NCBI GenBank assembly: GCA_910587035.1
Contig: CAJUMQ010000002.1
Location: 124,001-188,000, forward strand
DNA from: an uncultured Desulfovibrio sp.
Lineage (GTDB): Bacteria; Desulfobacterota; Desulfovibrionia; Desulfovibrionales; Desulfovibrionaceae
Reading direction: 5' to 3'
DNA: 64,000 nt
A program made the position numbers and the translations under genes. This document shows, piece by piece, positions 16,849 through 25,523 of this stretch (positions are counted from its first letter, which is position 1; each line of letters begins with the position of its first letter). The notes beneath the pieces are model-generated. The model was given only the letters and a program-made list of their open reading frames with translations. It had not been told where the DNA came from and searched no databases.

Positions 16849-18216
16849 GTGAACAGCAGTCGTATTCTGGTGGTTGATGATGACAATGCCCACCGCGGCA
16901 TGCTCAGAACAATGCTGCGATCCTGGGGATTTACAGTGGATGAGGCATGCGATGGCGATGAGGCTGTTGACATGGTTCGCAGCCAGTGCATGGATGTGGT
17001 ACTCACCGATGTGCGCATGGCCAGGATGGATGGCATAAATGCGCTCAAGTCCATGCTTTCCTATAATCCAGCCCTGCCAGTCATTCTCATGACAGCATAT
17101 TCATCCGTGGAGACCGCTGTGGATGCCCTTAGGCTGGGCGCCTATGACTATCTTGTCAAGCCCCTGGATTTTGATCTGCTCAAACAGACGCTTCAGCAGG
17201 CCATTGACCGCTCCCGCCACAGTGTGGAAAACCGGGAACTGCGCCGGCAGCTCACCGAGGCTGCCGAGGGCCCGGAAATACTGGGCAAAAGCGCGGCCCT
17301 GCAGTCCATGCTCCGTTTTATTGAGACCGTAGCGCCCACAGAGGCCACAGTTTTAATAACCGGCGAATCCGGCACCGGCAAGGAACTGGTGGCCCGCGCG
17401 CTGCACTCTGCCAGCTCCCGCGCTGCAAAGCCCATGGTTACGGTCAACTGCGCGGCCCTGGCGGAAACCCTTCTGGAATCTGAACTTTTTGGCCATGAAA
17501 AAGGATCTTTCACCGGGGCGGAAAAAAGAAGGGATGGGCGTTTTGTGCAGGCAGATGGTGGCACCCTGTTTCTGGACGAAATTGGCGAGATGCCACTGCC
17601 CCTGCAGGCAAAACTGCTGCGCGCTCTGCAGCAGGGGGAAGTGCAGCGGGTAGGCTCCGATACGCCCATAAATGTAAATGTGCGGGTGCTTGCCGCCACA
17701 AACAGGGACTTGCGCAATGAAACAAGGGAAAGGCGCTTTAGGGAGGATCTCTATTTTCGCCTCAATGTCATAAGCATTGATGTGCCGCCGCTCCGCAGTC
17801 GCGCGGATGACATTCCCCTGCTGGCGGCAAATTTCCTGCAGCGTTTTGCCACCAGAAACCACAAAAACATCAGGGGATTTGCCCCACAGGCACTGGATTG
17901 CCTGCTGCGCTACCCCTGGCCAGGCAATGTGCGCGAACTTGAGAACGCCGTTGAGAGGGCTGTGATACTCTGCAGGGGCGATCTGGTTATGGAAAGCGAT
18001 CTGCCTGCAAATGTTGCCAATGCCCCGGCCATTGAATCCCGGCCAACCGGCCAGGTGGATCTGGCGCTTGCGGACATGTCCCTGGATATGGTGGAAAAAC
18101 AGGCGATTGAATCAACCTTGCGCCAGACAGGCAATAATAAAAGCGAGGCAGCCAGACGCCTGGGCATAACCAGAGCTACCCTGCACAACAAGTTGCGCAA
18201 ATACGGCCTGGATTAG
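16849..18216 (+). CDS. Sigma-54-dependent response regulator, ZraR/NtrC-like
   Basis: A 455-residue three-domain activator: a receiver domain with phospho-Asp near residue 54 (LTDVRMARMDG), an AAA+ domain with Walker A GESGTGKE (about 172), a sigma-54 contact loop GSFTGA in place of the commoner GAFTGA (about 219), Walker B LFLDEIGEMP, and a Fis-type helix-turn-helix at the C-terminus (NNKSEAARRLGITRATLHNKL). I prefer the GTG at 16849, which has a run of Gs as ribosome site and puts RILVVDDD at the very N-terminus; an ATG at 16807 would add 14 residues. It should activate a sigma-54 promoter when phosphorylated by the kinase upstream; the target is not identified here. Confidence 0.9.
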   Translation: MNSSRILVVDDDNAHRGMLRTMLRSWGFTVDEACDGDEAVDMVRSQCMDVVLTDVRMARMDGINALKSMLSYNPALPVILMTAYSSVETAVDALRLGAYDYLVKPLDFDLLKQTLQQAIDRSRHSVENRELRRQLTEAAEGPEILGKSAALQSMLRFIETVAPTEATVLITGESGTGKELVARALHSASSRAAKPMVTVNCAALAETLLESELFGHEKGSFTGAEKRRDGRFVQADGGTLFLDEIGEMPLPLQAKLLRALQQGEVQRVGSDTPINVNVRVLAATNRDLRNETRERRFREDLYFRLNVISIDVPPLRSRADDIPLLAANFLQRFATRNHKNIRGFAPQALDCLLRYPWPGNVRELENAVERAVILCRGDLVMESDLPANVANAPAIESRPTGQVDLALADMSLDMVEKQAIESTLRQTGNNKSEAARRLGITRATLHNKLRKYGLD

Positions 18217-18313
18217 ATAACATCGCGAGTGGCGGCAATTGGCACAAGTGTGATTGCGCCCCGGCTGAAGAGCCTGACTGACTGGGATTGAATGATGGGC
18301 GCAAAAATGGCTT

Positions 18314-18895
18314 TTACGGCATCTGGCTGGCTGTCAGGCACACATCCGCGCCTGCCAGCAGACGCGGCAGGTCCCTGCCCTGGCACCAGGCCGCAGCATC
18401 GGCATGCTTTATGAGCACAGGCATCCTGTCATGAAAAGGCCGCATGAATTCCGAGGCTTCCGTGGTTAGTATGGTAAACCTGAAGGGAGGCAAACCATCC
18501 AGAAAATTGTTCCAGAAGCCTGCCAGAAACATGGTCTGACCATCTCTGGCCTGGAACAAAAACCTCTTTTTGGATTTTTTGCCTGGCACTGGCTGCCATT
18601 CATAAAAACCGCTTGCCGGAACAATGAGCGGATTGTTTTTCAGGGCTTTTGCAAACATGGGCTTTGCCAGCGCTGTTTCAGCCCTGGCATTGAAAATCAG
18701 CCCCTTGCCGTCCCAGCGGGGCAGCCCCCAGCCCATTGCCACCGGTTGCAGATGCCCATCATGATCCCGCAGAACTGGAGCCACATCGCCGGGAAATATC
18801 TCACCTGCTTTAATACCTGGTGATTCCGCGGCGACAGCAGCCAGAATGCGATCGACTTTCCTGTTTTTGGCATCAAGAAAAAAACGGCCGCACAT
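18314..18895 (-). CDS. SOS-response-associated peptidase (SRAP, YedK/HMCES family)
   Basis: A 193-residue protein that begins MCGRF, so that after removal of Met the catalytic Cys2 becomes the N-terminus. This is the residue that crosslinks to abasic sites in single-stranded DNA, and it decides the start at 18895 over an ATG seven codons upstream. Other family marks are NARAET (contact with DNA), PLIVPASGFYEWQ with the active-site Glu, and FHDRMPV with the active-site His. Known members shield abasic sites during replication. It lies 17 bases downstream of the dUTPase gene on the same strand; both proteins limit damage linked to uracil and abasic sites, which makes co-transcription sensible. 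Confidence 0.93.
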   Translation of the reverse strand: MCGRFFLDAKNRKVDRILAAVAAESPGIKAGEIFPGDVAPVLRDHDGHLQPVAMGWGLPRWDGKGLIFNARAETALAKPMFAKALKNNPLIVPASGFYEWQPVPGKKSKKRFLFQARDGQTMFLAGFWNNFLDGLPPFRFTILTTEASEFMRPFHDRMPVLIKHADAAAWCQGRDLPRLLAGADVCLTASQMP

Positions 18896-18912
18896 GCCCC
18901 GCAATCCGCCAG

Positions 18913-19383
18913 TCACAGGCCGTCATTTTTCAGATCTTCCGCAGTCAGACCGGATCCACCAAAACTGTCAAACTCCCTTTTGGTGTGATCCAGCTTTTCC
19001 GTGACACTCCAGCGAACGCGCACGCATTTTTTGAACACCATCTGGCAAATTCTGTCCCCGTGGTGCACCACAAATGGCTTGTCTGAAAGATTTATCAGAA
19101 CCACGCCAATTTCCGCGCGGCTATCGGCATCCACGGTGCCGGGAGTATTCAGAACTGTTATGCCATAATGCAGGGCAAGGCCGCTTCTGGGCCTTATCTG
19201 GCATTCGTATCCCGCCGGCATCTCAAGCTGCAAACCAGTGGGTATGAGCTGCCGCCCCATCGGCTCAATGACAATATCCTTTTCCGTGCAGGCATGCACA
19301 TCCATGCCTGCCGCCTCTGGCGTGGCATATGCGGGGAGTTCTATCCCCGTCTTGTTGCGCACCTTTACAATTATCTCATCCAT
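18913..19383 (-). CDS. dut: dUTP diphosphatase
   Basis: A 156-residue trimeric dUTPase that converts dUTP to dUMP and keeps uracil out of DNA. The visible motifs are AGMDVHA (motif 1), RPRSGLAL (motif 2), GTVDADSRAEIGV (motif 3, with the catalytic Asp), GDRICQMVF (motif 4) and a C-terminal FDSFGGSG arm (motif 5, somewhat divergent from GGFGSTG). I start at the ATG at 19383, giving the normal length; the reading frame stays open for another 58 codons upstream but these match nothing in the family. The gene is followed closely by the SRAP gene. Confidence 0.94.
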   Translation of the reverse strand: MDEIIVKVRNKTGIELPAYATPEAAGMDVHACTEKDIVIEPMGRQLIPTGLQLEMPAGYECQIRPRSGLALHYGITVLNTPGTVDADSRAEIGVVLINLSDKPFVVHHGDRICQMVFKKCVRVRWSVTEKLDHTKREFDSFGGSGLTAEDLKNDGL

Positions 19384-19553
19384 GGCTTCTAAGAGTATTG
19401 ATGGCTTGCCAGGGCAGACTTTATGTCCAGCCCCCGTCAGCATAAACAAATTACATTGAAAACAATGCACCTGGCGATGGCGCCCCATTGCCTCCGCTGC
19501 CTCTCCCATTCGGCATCCAATGGCTTTTGGGCAGACATGCCGGGGTTGGCGAC

Positions 19554-19664
19554 TCAATACGGAGCAAGACTGCTCTCTGGGGCCAGATTGGGAGGATCCC
19601 AGCCACGAAATGAGCAGCCGGAAATCAATATGGCCGCCAGCATCACAGTCAGCAGGATTTTCAT
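19554..19664 (-). CDS. Very small lipoprotein (36 residues)
   Basis: A 36-codon gene beginning ATG at 19664 with GGAG ten bases upstream and ending TGA at 19554-19556. The product has a short positive start (MK), a hydrophobic stretch (ILLTVMLAAILI) and a lipobox ISGC with Cys17, leaving a mature peptide of 20 residues rich in Pro and Trp/Phe (SFRGWDPPNLAPESS...). It resembles in design, not in sequence, other tiny envelope lipoproteins such as entericidins or LptM. It sits between the terminator of the lactate operon and dut. I do not recognise the family; existence rests on the ribosome site, signal peptide and lipobox. Confidence 0.6.
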   Translation of the reverse strand: MKILLTVMLAAILISGCSFRGWDPPNLAPESSLAPY

Positions 19665-19694
19665 GGAGATTCTCCAGAAAGATGTTTGCAGAGG

Positions 19695-19737
19695 AAAAAC
19701 TCCCTGCCCGGCGATTGAGTGCCGCGCAGGCAGGGAG
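19695..19737 (-). terminator. Rho-independent terminator of the lactate operon
   Basis: On the minus strand, a 9-bp perfect stem (CTCCCTGCC / GGCAGGGAG, 19700-19708 with 19729-19737) is followed directly by five T. It lies 26 bases after the stop of the LldE-LldF fusion. Confidence 0.8.
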
Positions 19738-19762
19738 CGCTCATCTGTTTCAGATACTCAGG

Positions 19763-21940
19763 CTATTTGCCTGCATCTTCCTTGTTTTTGAGATTGTCAG
19801 CCAGCAGCTCGGAAATATGCTGGACCTTGACCTTGCTCTTGTTCTTTTCCGCGCCGCCACGGATCTGCATCACGCAGCCAGGGCAGTCCACAACTATTTT
19901 GGATGCGCCGGTTTCCTCAATATTTTTGAGTTTGTTGTTCATCAATGTTCCCGATATTTCCGGGAATTTCATTGAATAGGTGCCGCCAAAACCGCAGCAG
20001 ACATCCTCCTCGGCGCAGGGCACATAATCCGCGGCATCGGCAATAAGAGCCCGCGGGGCATCCTTTACCTTGAGACCACGGCAAAGATGGCATGACGCAT
20101 GGTATGTCACCTTCTCGCCACTGTTATTGAAATCCTCTGGCTTCATGCCCAACTTGTCATGCACAAAGGAGCTGAAATCGATGATCTTTTCGGCAAAGGC
20201 CTGGGCCTCGGCCCTCTGCATGTCATCTTCCAGAAGTTTGGGATAGACATGCTTGAGATGGGATGCGCAGCTGGCGCACAATGTGACTATATAATCATAT
20301 TTGGATGCGTCAAAAGCGTCGATATTCTGTTTTGCTATATCGATGGATGTTTTGCGCTGCCCCATCATCTCCACAGGCAGACCGCAGCAGGTCTGTTCCT
20401 CGGGGAAGTCTACAGCTATATTTTTGGCTGCCATTACCTTGACCGCAGCTTCCAGCTGTTCCGGATAGACAAAATCCTGGGCGCAGCCGCTGAAGATGGC
20501 CACCTTCATGGTGGGAGCCTGCGGCCTTGGCTTGATTTGCGGCCAGCGGTCGCGGAAAGAGCGGGACGCTATGGCTGGCAATGCCTTGAAACCATGCTTG
20601 CCAAGGAACATGGCTGGCAGGTGCCGCTGGAATTGCGTGCCGCCTGTGAATGGACGCTGCGCCTTGCTTGCAAATTTGAGCAGGCTATGGAACAGCTTGC
20701 GGTTCTTCATGACAGAGGCCAGCAATGCGGCCTGGGCGCCACCGCCCTGCTCGTCCGTCACCCTGGCGCGTATCTCGCGGATCAGACGCGGCAGATCAAT
20801 GCCGCCCGCGCAGACATTGGCGCAGGACTCACAGCCAACACAGTTTTGGCAGAGAACCTTGGCCTTGTCCTTGCCATGGAAGAAATAGGTCAGAATAAGT
20901 CCGATGGCGCCGATGTAGATATAGCCCATTTTATGGCCGCCAACCAGACGGAACACCGGGCAGACATTGGCGCAGGCGCCGCAGCGCACACAACGGAAAA
21001 TCTGCGAAAAGAGCGGGTCCTTGGCGATTTCCGTGCGGCCATTGTCCAAAAAGACTATGTGCAGTATTTTTTTATGATCTGGAGCGCCTTCGGCATTGCA
21101 CTGCACAGCGCCGCTGATGAGGGTCACATAGCTGGTGAGCCTCTGGGCCGTGGCATTGCGCGGCAGAACCTGCAGGGCTGTAAGGGCTACATCAATGGTG
21201 GGCACGAGCTTGTCCAGACCAACCAGAGCCACATGCACCCTGGGCAGGGTGGTGACCATGCGGGCATTGCCCTCATTGGTCACTGTGGAAATGCCGCCAT
21301 TTTCCGCAATGGCGAAGTTGCAGCCGCTCACACCCATATCGGCGGCAATGAACTTGCGCCTTAGCTGGACCCTGGCGACCTTGACCAGCTTCTGGACATC
21401 CTCCGCCTCCTGCTGCTGGCCGGTCTCCTCCTCAAAATTCTTGGCCACCTGATAGCGGGAGAGGTGAATTGCCGGCATGACCATGTGGGATGGCCCCTCA
21501 TGGCGAAGCTGGATAATCCATTCACCAAGATCTGTCTCATCGACAATCAGGCCCTCTTTTTCAAGAGCAGTGTTGAGCTGGGTTTCCTCCGCCGTCATGG
21601 ATTTTGACTTGACGACGCGCTTGACATTGTTCTCTTTGGCAATACGGGCGATTATTTCATTGGCCTCATCGGCATCTTTGGCCCTGTGCACATGGGCGCC
21701 GCGTTTTTCCGCCTCTTCCTTGAACTTTTCATAAAGCTCTTCCATATGGCGGCAGGCGTCATCCTTGGCATCGGCGATCTGTTTGATCAGGCCATGCTCG
21801 TCAATTTCGCTGAACACGCTTTCGCGGTTAGCCTTGTAGGCAACCGCAAATGTATCCAGGGTGCGCCGCAGAAAATCATCGCCAAGCGCTTCATCAATCT
21901 GTTTGCGATAATTGGAAAGTGTGGTTGGCGCCTCATGCAT
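19763..21940 (-). CDS. L-lactate dehydrogenase iron-sulfur subunit, LldF-LldE fusion
   Basis: A 725-residue fusion. The first 470 or so residues are LldF/LutB: a DUF162-type domain (VVKSKSMTAEE, ADMGVSGCNFAIAENGG) followed by two ferredoxin motifs, CVRCGACANVCP and CQNCVGCESCANVC. The rest is LldE/LutA with two cysteine-rich CCG domains: SGCAQ...EQTCCGLPV and HASCHLCRGL...EDVCCGFGG. In Bacillus and Shewanella these are two separate proteins; the fused form is what I know from the Desulfovibrio lactate operon. With LldG it forms a membrane-associated complex that oxidises L-lactate to pyruvate. The start has GGAGGG eight bases upstream and overlaps the lldG end by eight bases. Confidence 0.92.
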   Translation of the reverse strand: MHEAPTTLSNYRKQIDEALGDDFLRRTLDTFAVAYKANRESVFSEIDEHGLIKQIADAKDDACRHMEELYEKFKEEAEKRGAHVHRAKDADEANEIIARIAKENNVKRVVKSKSMTAEETQLNTALEKEGLIVDETDLGEWIIQLRHEGPSHMVMPAIHLSRYQVAKNFEEETGQQQEAEDVQKLVKVARVQLRRKFIAADMGVSGCNFAIAENGGISTVTNEGNARMVTTLPRVHVALVGLDKLVPTIDVALTALQVLPRNATAQRLTSYVTLISGAVQCNAEGAPDHKKILHIVFLDNGRTEIAKDPLFSQIFRCVRCGACANVCPVFRLVGGHKMGYIYIGAIGLILTYFFHGKDKAKVLCQNCVGCESCANVCAGGIDLPRLIREIRARVTDEQGGGAQAALLASVMKNRKLFHSLLKFASKAQRPFTGGTQFQRHLPAMFLGKHGFKALPAIASRSFRDRWPQIKPRPQAPTMKVAIFSGCAQDFVYPEQLEAAVKVMAAKNIAVDFPEEQTCCGLPVEMMGQRKTSIDIAKQNIDAFDASKYDYIVTLCASCASHLKHVYPKLLEDDMQRAEAQAFAEKIIDFSSFVHDKLGMKPEDFNNSGEKVTYHASCHLCRGLKVKDAPRALIADAADYVPCAEEDVCCGFGGTYSMKFPEISGTLMNNKLKNIEETGASKIVVDCPGCVMQIRGGAEKNKSKVKVQHISELLADNLKNKEDAGK

Positions 21941-22577
21941 GGCCTTGTCCCTCCAATAGGATTATGTGCAGTTCGAGTGGCCCATGCACGCCCACTGCGG
22001 CCACCCTCTCGATGTCCGCAGTGCGGCTTGGCCCGGTGATAAGCGTGGTATAGGTGCCAGGCCGGGAATCCATGCGCTTGCGCAATATCTCCGCTATGGC
22101 TGGCAGATCGGGATATATTTCATTGCGATTCAGCAGGAGCACATTGATTTCCGAAATCATGCCCGCCAGGCGCGCATCCTCATTATCATTGTCCACCATG
22201 CATGTGCCGCTGGCGGCCACGCCAAGAATGGCCGGAGAAACACCCACATCTATACCTGCAAGATAGTTTCTCAAACCGGAACGAAGGCACAGAAAGCCCT
22301 TTTCCTTGCAGGCTTCCTCAAGCGCCGCGAAGTCCTCGTCGCCAAGGGCAGGCGCCGCTATGACACGCTGCACCCTGGTCGGCACCTTGTTTGGCCCCAG
22401 GGGGCCCGGCTCCGTGCCCGGCTCATCGGCAAGCATCTCGCAGGGAGCCTTGCTCGCGCAGACATCCACCACATATTGCAGAGCAGCCGCCATGGTTGGC
22501 AATTCCTGCACCACCGCGTTTACCAGAGCGGCTTTGGCGCAAAAGGCCTCCACCTGTGCCTGGTTTTCAGAAGGCAT
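21933..22577 (-). CDS. lldG: L-lactate utilisation protein LldG/LutC
   Basis: A 214-residue LUD-domain (DUF162) protein. Visible family segments are GVSPAILGVAASGTCMVDNDNEDARLAG, seen here in part as VAASGTCMV, and TLITGPSRTADIERVAAVGVHGP near the C-terminus, which is highly typical of LutC. It has no cysteine clusters. AAGGAG stands six bases before the ATG at 22577; an ATG two codons earlier overlaps the ribosome site and is rejected. The 3' end overlaps the fusion gene by eight bases. It is required with LldE and LldF for L-lactate oxidation in the bacteria where this was tested. Confidence 0.92.
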   Translation of the reverse strand: MPSENQAQVEAFCAKAALVNAVVQELPTMAAALQYVVDVCASKAPCEMLADEPGTEPGPLGPNKVPTRVQRVIAAPALGDEDFAALEEACKEKGFLCLRSGLRNYLAGIDVGVSPAILGVAASGTCMVDNDNEDARLAGMISEINVLLLNRNEIYPDLPAIAEILRKRMDSRPGTYTTLITGPSRTADIERVAAVGVHGPLELHIILLEGQGHA

Positions 22578-22635
22578 ACCCATCTCCTTTATAATACATT
22601 TTCCCGGATTTCATATCCACATTTGGGCGGATAAA

Positions 22636-22658
22636 GCCAGCGGGCATAACCCGCTGGC
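22636..22658. repeat. Perfect 9-bp hairpin inside the lactate operon
   Basis: GCCAGCGGG and CCCGCTGGC with a 5-base loop, in the 149-base gap between the GlcF-like and LldG genes. No proper T-run follows on the coding strand, so it is more likely an RNA processing or stability site separating the D-lactate and L-lactate halves of the message than a full terminator. Confidence 0.5.
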
Positions 22659-22726
22659 CCGGGAACTGTTACCTTACAATAATTAAATTTGCTCCCCATA
22701 GACAAACTGGAGAGCCGCCCCACTGG

Positions 22727-24019
22727 CTAGTCGAGACTCTCCGCATAGATTTGCATCGTATGCTTGACCTTGATGGGATCCCTGTTTTGCGAAAGCACAT
22801 CCTCAAGCTGCATCATGCATGCCGGGCAGCTGGTTGTAACCACTTTGGCCCCGCTGGCCACCACATTGTCGCGTTTGCGCTGCCCGATCTGTCTGGAATA
22901 GTCATAATGGAAAAGGTTGAAAGAGCCGCCGCAGCCACAGCAGCGGTCATGCTCATCCATCTCTGTGAATTTGTATCCGGGGTTGGCTTCAAGCACAGCG
23001 CGAGGCTCGGTGCGCACGCCAAGGGATTTAACCAGATGGCAGGGATCATGGTAGGTCACAACCGTGGCCCCTTCCTTTGGCTCCTGTGGTTTTACGCCCA
23101 GCACCTCGACCATGAACACATTTATGTCCATGGTTTTGGAGCTGATGTCCTCGGCAAGCCTCTGTTCGGCCTTGCCAATTCGGGCCGCATATTCGGGCCA
23201 CAACTCCTTGAGAGTGGAGGTGCAGGAGGCGCAGGGGGTGACCACATAGTCAAAGTCGGCCTTGCCCATGATATCAAGATTCTTTTTCAGCTCCTTGAGC
23301 ATGCCCTTCACATCGCCGGAGCAGACGGCGGGAATGCCGCAGCAGGCCAGTTCCGCAGGCATGAAGAGAGCGACATTATGATGCCTGAGCGCCTTGATGC
23401 ATGCTTCCGACATGTCCACATACATCTTGTCGCCCATGCAGCCATAAAAGAAGGCCACCTTGATGCCGCCAGCCTTGCGGGGCTCATCCACATTGCCATA
23501 AATGGCATGCAGAGGCTTTTTGGCAAGTGGCCGGATATGCCTGTCGCCAAGCATGAAGTTGAACATGGGCGCGCAAACCGTGCCCTGGACATCGCCAGTT
23601 TTCTTGAACAGCAGTCCCTGCACCGGCGCTCCCATTCTCATGGAGAAGTTGAACAGCCCGGGATTGGCAAGCAGAATGCCAAAAATGAATTTTTTTATGG
23701 GATTAAGCCCAAGATAATTGTAGACCAGCTCCCTTGCCTCGCGGAAGATGTACATGATCTCCACGCCTGGAGGGCAGACAGCCTGGCAGGATGAGCAAAG
23801 CAGGCAGCGGCCCAGCTTGTCCGCCAGAGCCTGCGGGTCATCCAGCAGCATGTGCGCAAGATTGTTGATCAAAAAAAGCTTGCCACGCGCGACATCCGCC
23901 TCCTGGCCGGAGGCGCCGAACATGGGGCACACAGCCTGGCACATGCCACAGCGCATGCAGGCCGATATTTTGTCATCCAGCGCCATCAGGCGCTGTGCCA
24001 GTTCCTGCAAATTATTCAT
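22727..24019 (-). CDS. GlcF-like iron-sulfur subunit of (D-)lactate/glycolate dehydrogenase
   Basis: A 430-residue electron-transfer subunit. The N-terminus has two ferredoxin motifs, CMRCGMCQAVCP and CLLCSSCQAVCPPG. The C-terminal half has the two CCG modules with LACCGIPA, HDPCHLVKSL, CCGCGGSF and SCPACMMQL. The ATG at 24019 overlaps the stop of the flavoprotein gene (ATGA), which sets the start; the longer frame upstream lies inside that gene. It accepts electrons from the FAD subunit and passes them to the membrane quinone pool or another carrier. In Desulfovibrio the equivalent pair is assigned to D-lactate oxidation. Confidence 0.93.
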   Translation of the reverse strand: MNNLQELAQRLMALDDKISACMRCGMCQAVCPMFGASGQEADVARGKLFLINNLAHMLLDDPQALADKLGRCLLCSSCQAVCPPGVEIMYIFREARELVYNYLGLNPIKKFIFGILLANPGLFNFSMRMGAPVQGLLFKKTGDVQGTVCAPMFNFMLGDRHIRPLAKKPLHAIYGNVDEPRKAGGIKVAFFYGCMGDKMYVDMSEACIKALRHHNVALFMPAELACCGIPAVCSGDVKGMLKELKKNLDIMGKADFDYVVTPCASCTSTLKELWPEYAARIGKAEQRLAEDISSKTMDINVFMVEVLGVKPQEPKEGATVVTYHDPCHLVKSLGVRTEPRAVLEANPGYKFTEMDEHDRCCGCGGSFNLFHYDYSRQIGQRKRDNVVASGAKVVTTSCPACMMQLEDVLSQNRDPIKVKHTMQIYAESLD

Positions 24020-25407
24020 TTCAGTATATCCACCATTTTCGTGGGATTGAGCAGACCCTTTGGATCCAGCGCCTTTCTCAGGCGGCGGGAATATTCGATT
24101 GTGCCCCTGGAGGTTTCCTTCTCCATCCATTTGGCCTTGGCCGTGCCTATGCCATGCTCACCGGAAAGTGTTCCATTGAGCTTGATGGCCACATCAAAAA
24201 CCTCGTCAACGGCATCTTCAACGCGCTTGAATTCATCCTTGTCCCGCCTGTCGCAGAGGAAGGTGGGATGCAGGTTGCCATCGCCGGCATGGCCAAAGGT
24301 GCCAACCTCAACCTTGTACTTGGCGGCAATGTCATTAATGGCCTTGAGCATTGCCGGGATCTGCGAACGGGGAACTGTGGCGTCCTCGAGCACTGTTGTT
24401 GGCCGGCTGCGGGCAAGAACCGGCAGAGCCTGGCGCCTGGCCTCCCAGAGCTTTGTCTTTTCCTCTGCGGTCTGTGGCACATGCACCGCTGTGGCCTTGC
24501 ATGCCTTGAGGACCTTTTCAACCGCCTCGGCATCCTCCGCCACCTGCGCGGGATGGCCATCCACTTCAATAAGAAGAATGGCGCCTGCATCGCGGGGCAG
24601 CCCGGCATGGGTGAAGTCATCAACACGGACAATGGTGTTGTTGTCCAAAAATTCCAGGGTACAGGGCAGGATATGGGCCGCGATTATGCCGGCCACGGCA
24701 TCGCCGGCATCCTGCATGGTGGCAAAGACAGCCATGAGGGCCTTGGTAGCCTGCGGCGGAGGCACAAGCTTCATGACAGCCTGGGAAATTACGCCAAGGG
24801 TGCCCTCCGACTGGATCATCAGCCCGGGCAGATTGTAGCCGGTCACGCATTTTACCGTGCGCGAGCCGGATTTGACCAGGGCGCCTGTGGAATCATAAAA
24901 TTCAATTCCCATCAGATAATCTTTGGTGACGCCATATTTCAGGCCGCGCAGGCCGCCAGCATTCTCCGCTATGTTGCCGCCCAGGGTTGAAACGGACTGG
25001 GAGCCCGGGTCCGGAGGATAAAAAAGGCCCTTTTTGGCCACTGCCGCGGCAAACTGGGCAGTGATGACGCCAGGCTCGACCACGGCATAGAGATCATTGC
25101 TGTTTATCTCGATAATCCTGTTGAGCGCAGTGGTGAGGATAACCGCGCTGTCCTCGGTATCGGGGATGGTGCCACCGGACAGGTTGGTGCCTGCCCCGCG
25201 CACAGTCATGGGTATATCGGCATCATAAAGCTTTTTAACACACTCGCCCAGCTTTTCGGCCGTGGTGGGCCGCAATACAATCGCTGGTATTACAGAGGGC
25301 AGAACCGCCGAATCAAATGAATAACTCTGGCGGTCCGCATCGGAAGTGAAAACATTTTCCTTGCCGAGCAGATCTTCCAGATCTTTCACCATCGCCTGGC
25401 TTACCAT
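24016..25407 (-). CDS. GlcD-like FAD-linked (D-)lactate dehydrogenase
   Basis: A 463-residue flavoenzyme with a PCMH-type FAD domain (VRGAGTNLSGGTIP, the pyrophosphate-binding loop, near residue 70; VSTLGGNIAENAGG near 140) and a C-terminal FAD-oxidase domain with FGHAGDGNLHP and the ending SGEHGIG. It oxidises a 2-hydroxyacid, most likely D-lactate given the LldEFG genes downstream, though glycolate is possible. First gene of the operon; AAGGAGG precedes the ATG at 25407. Compared with the Desulfovibrio vulgaris lactate operon as I know it, the permease, phosphotransacetylase and acetate kinase genes are absent from this cluster. Confidence 0.92.
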   Translation of the reverse strand: MVSQAMVKDLEDLLGKENVFTSDADRQSYSFDSAVLPSVIPAIVLRPTTAEKLGECVKKLYDADIPMTVRGAGTNLSGGTIPDTEDSAVILTTALNRIIEINSNDLYAVVEPGVITAQFAAAVAKKGLFYPPDPGSQSVSTLGGNIAENAGGLRGLKYGVTKDYLMGIEFYDSTGALVKSGSRTVKCVTGYNLPGLMIQSEGTLGVISQAVMKLVPPPQATKALMAVFATMQDAGDAVAGIIAAHILPCTLEFLDNNTIVRVDDFTHAGLPRDAGAILLIEVDGHPAQVAEDAEAVEKVLKACKATAVHVPQTAEEKTKLWEARRQALPVLARSRPTTVLEDATVPRSQIPAMLKAINDIAAKYKVEVGTFGHAGDGNLHPTFLCDRRDKDEFKRVEDAVDEVFDVAIKLNGTLSGEHGIGTAKAKWMEKETSRGTIEYSRRLRKALDPKGLLNPTKMVDILK

Positions 25408-25458
25408 AAAGCCTCCTTGCGCAAACCGGCTGTCTGCGCATTGCTATGAATAAACAAT

Positions 25459-25486
25459 ATGCCTGGCATCCTCGGATGCGAGGCAT
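25459..25486. promoter_or_regulatory. Near-perfect palindrome at the expected transcript start of the lactate operon
   Basis: ATGCCTGGCATCC and GGATGCGAGGCAT surround two bases; 12 of 13 positions pair. It begins about seven bases downstream of the proposed -10 box on the minus strand, so it covers the first transcribed bases. It could be the operator of a lactate-responsive repressor or a hairpin at the 5' end of the mRNA. Confidence 0.5.
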
Positions 25487-25493
25487 TCATCGC

Positions 25494-25523
25494 ATTATGC
25501 CACTTTTCCATATACTCTAACAA
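25494..25523 (-). promoter_or_regulatory. Sigma-70-like promoter of the lactate operon
   Basis: Minus-strand -35 TTGTTA (25518-25523) and -10 CATAAT (25494-25499) with an 18-base spacer, about 87 bases upstream of the first start codon. The -10 box matches five of six consensus bases. Confidence 0.5.

Noticed and set aside
20099..21364. 421-codon plus-strand frame opposite the LldF-LldE fusion
   Set aside because: Antisense to a well-supported gene, with His/Gln-rich composition typical of an opposite-strand shadow.
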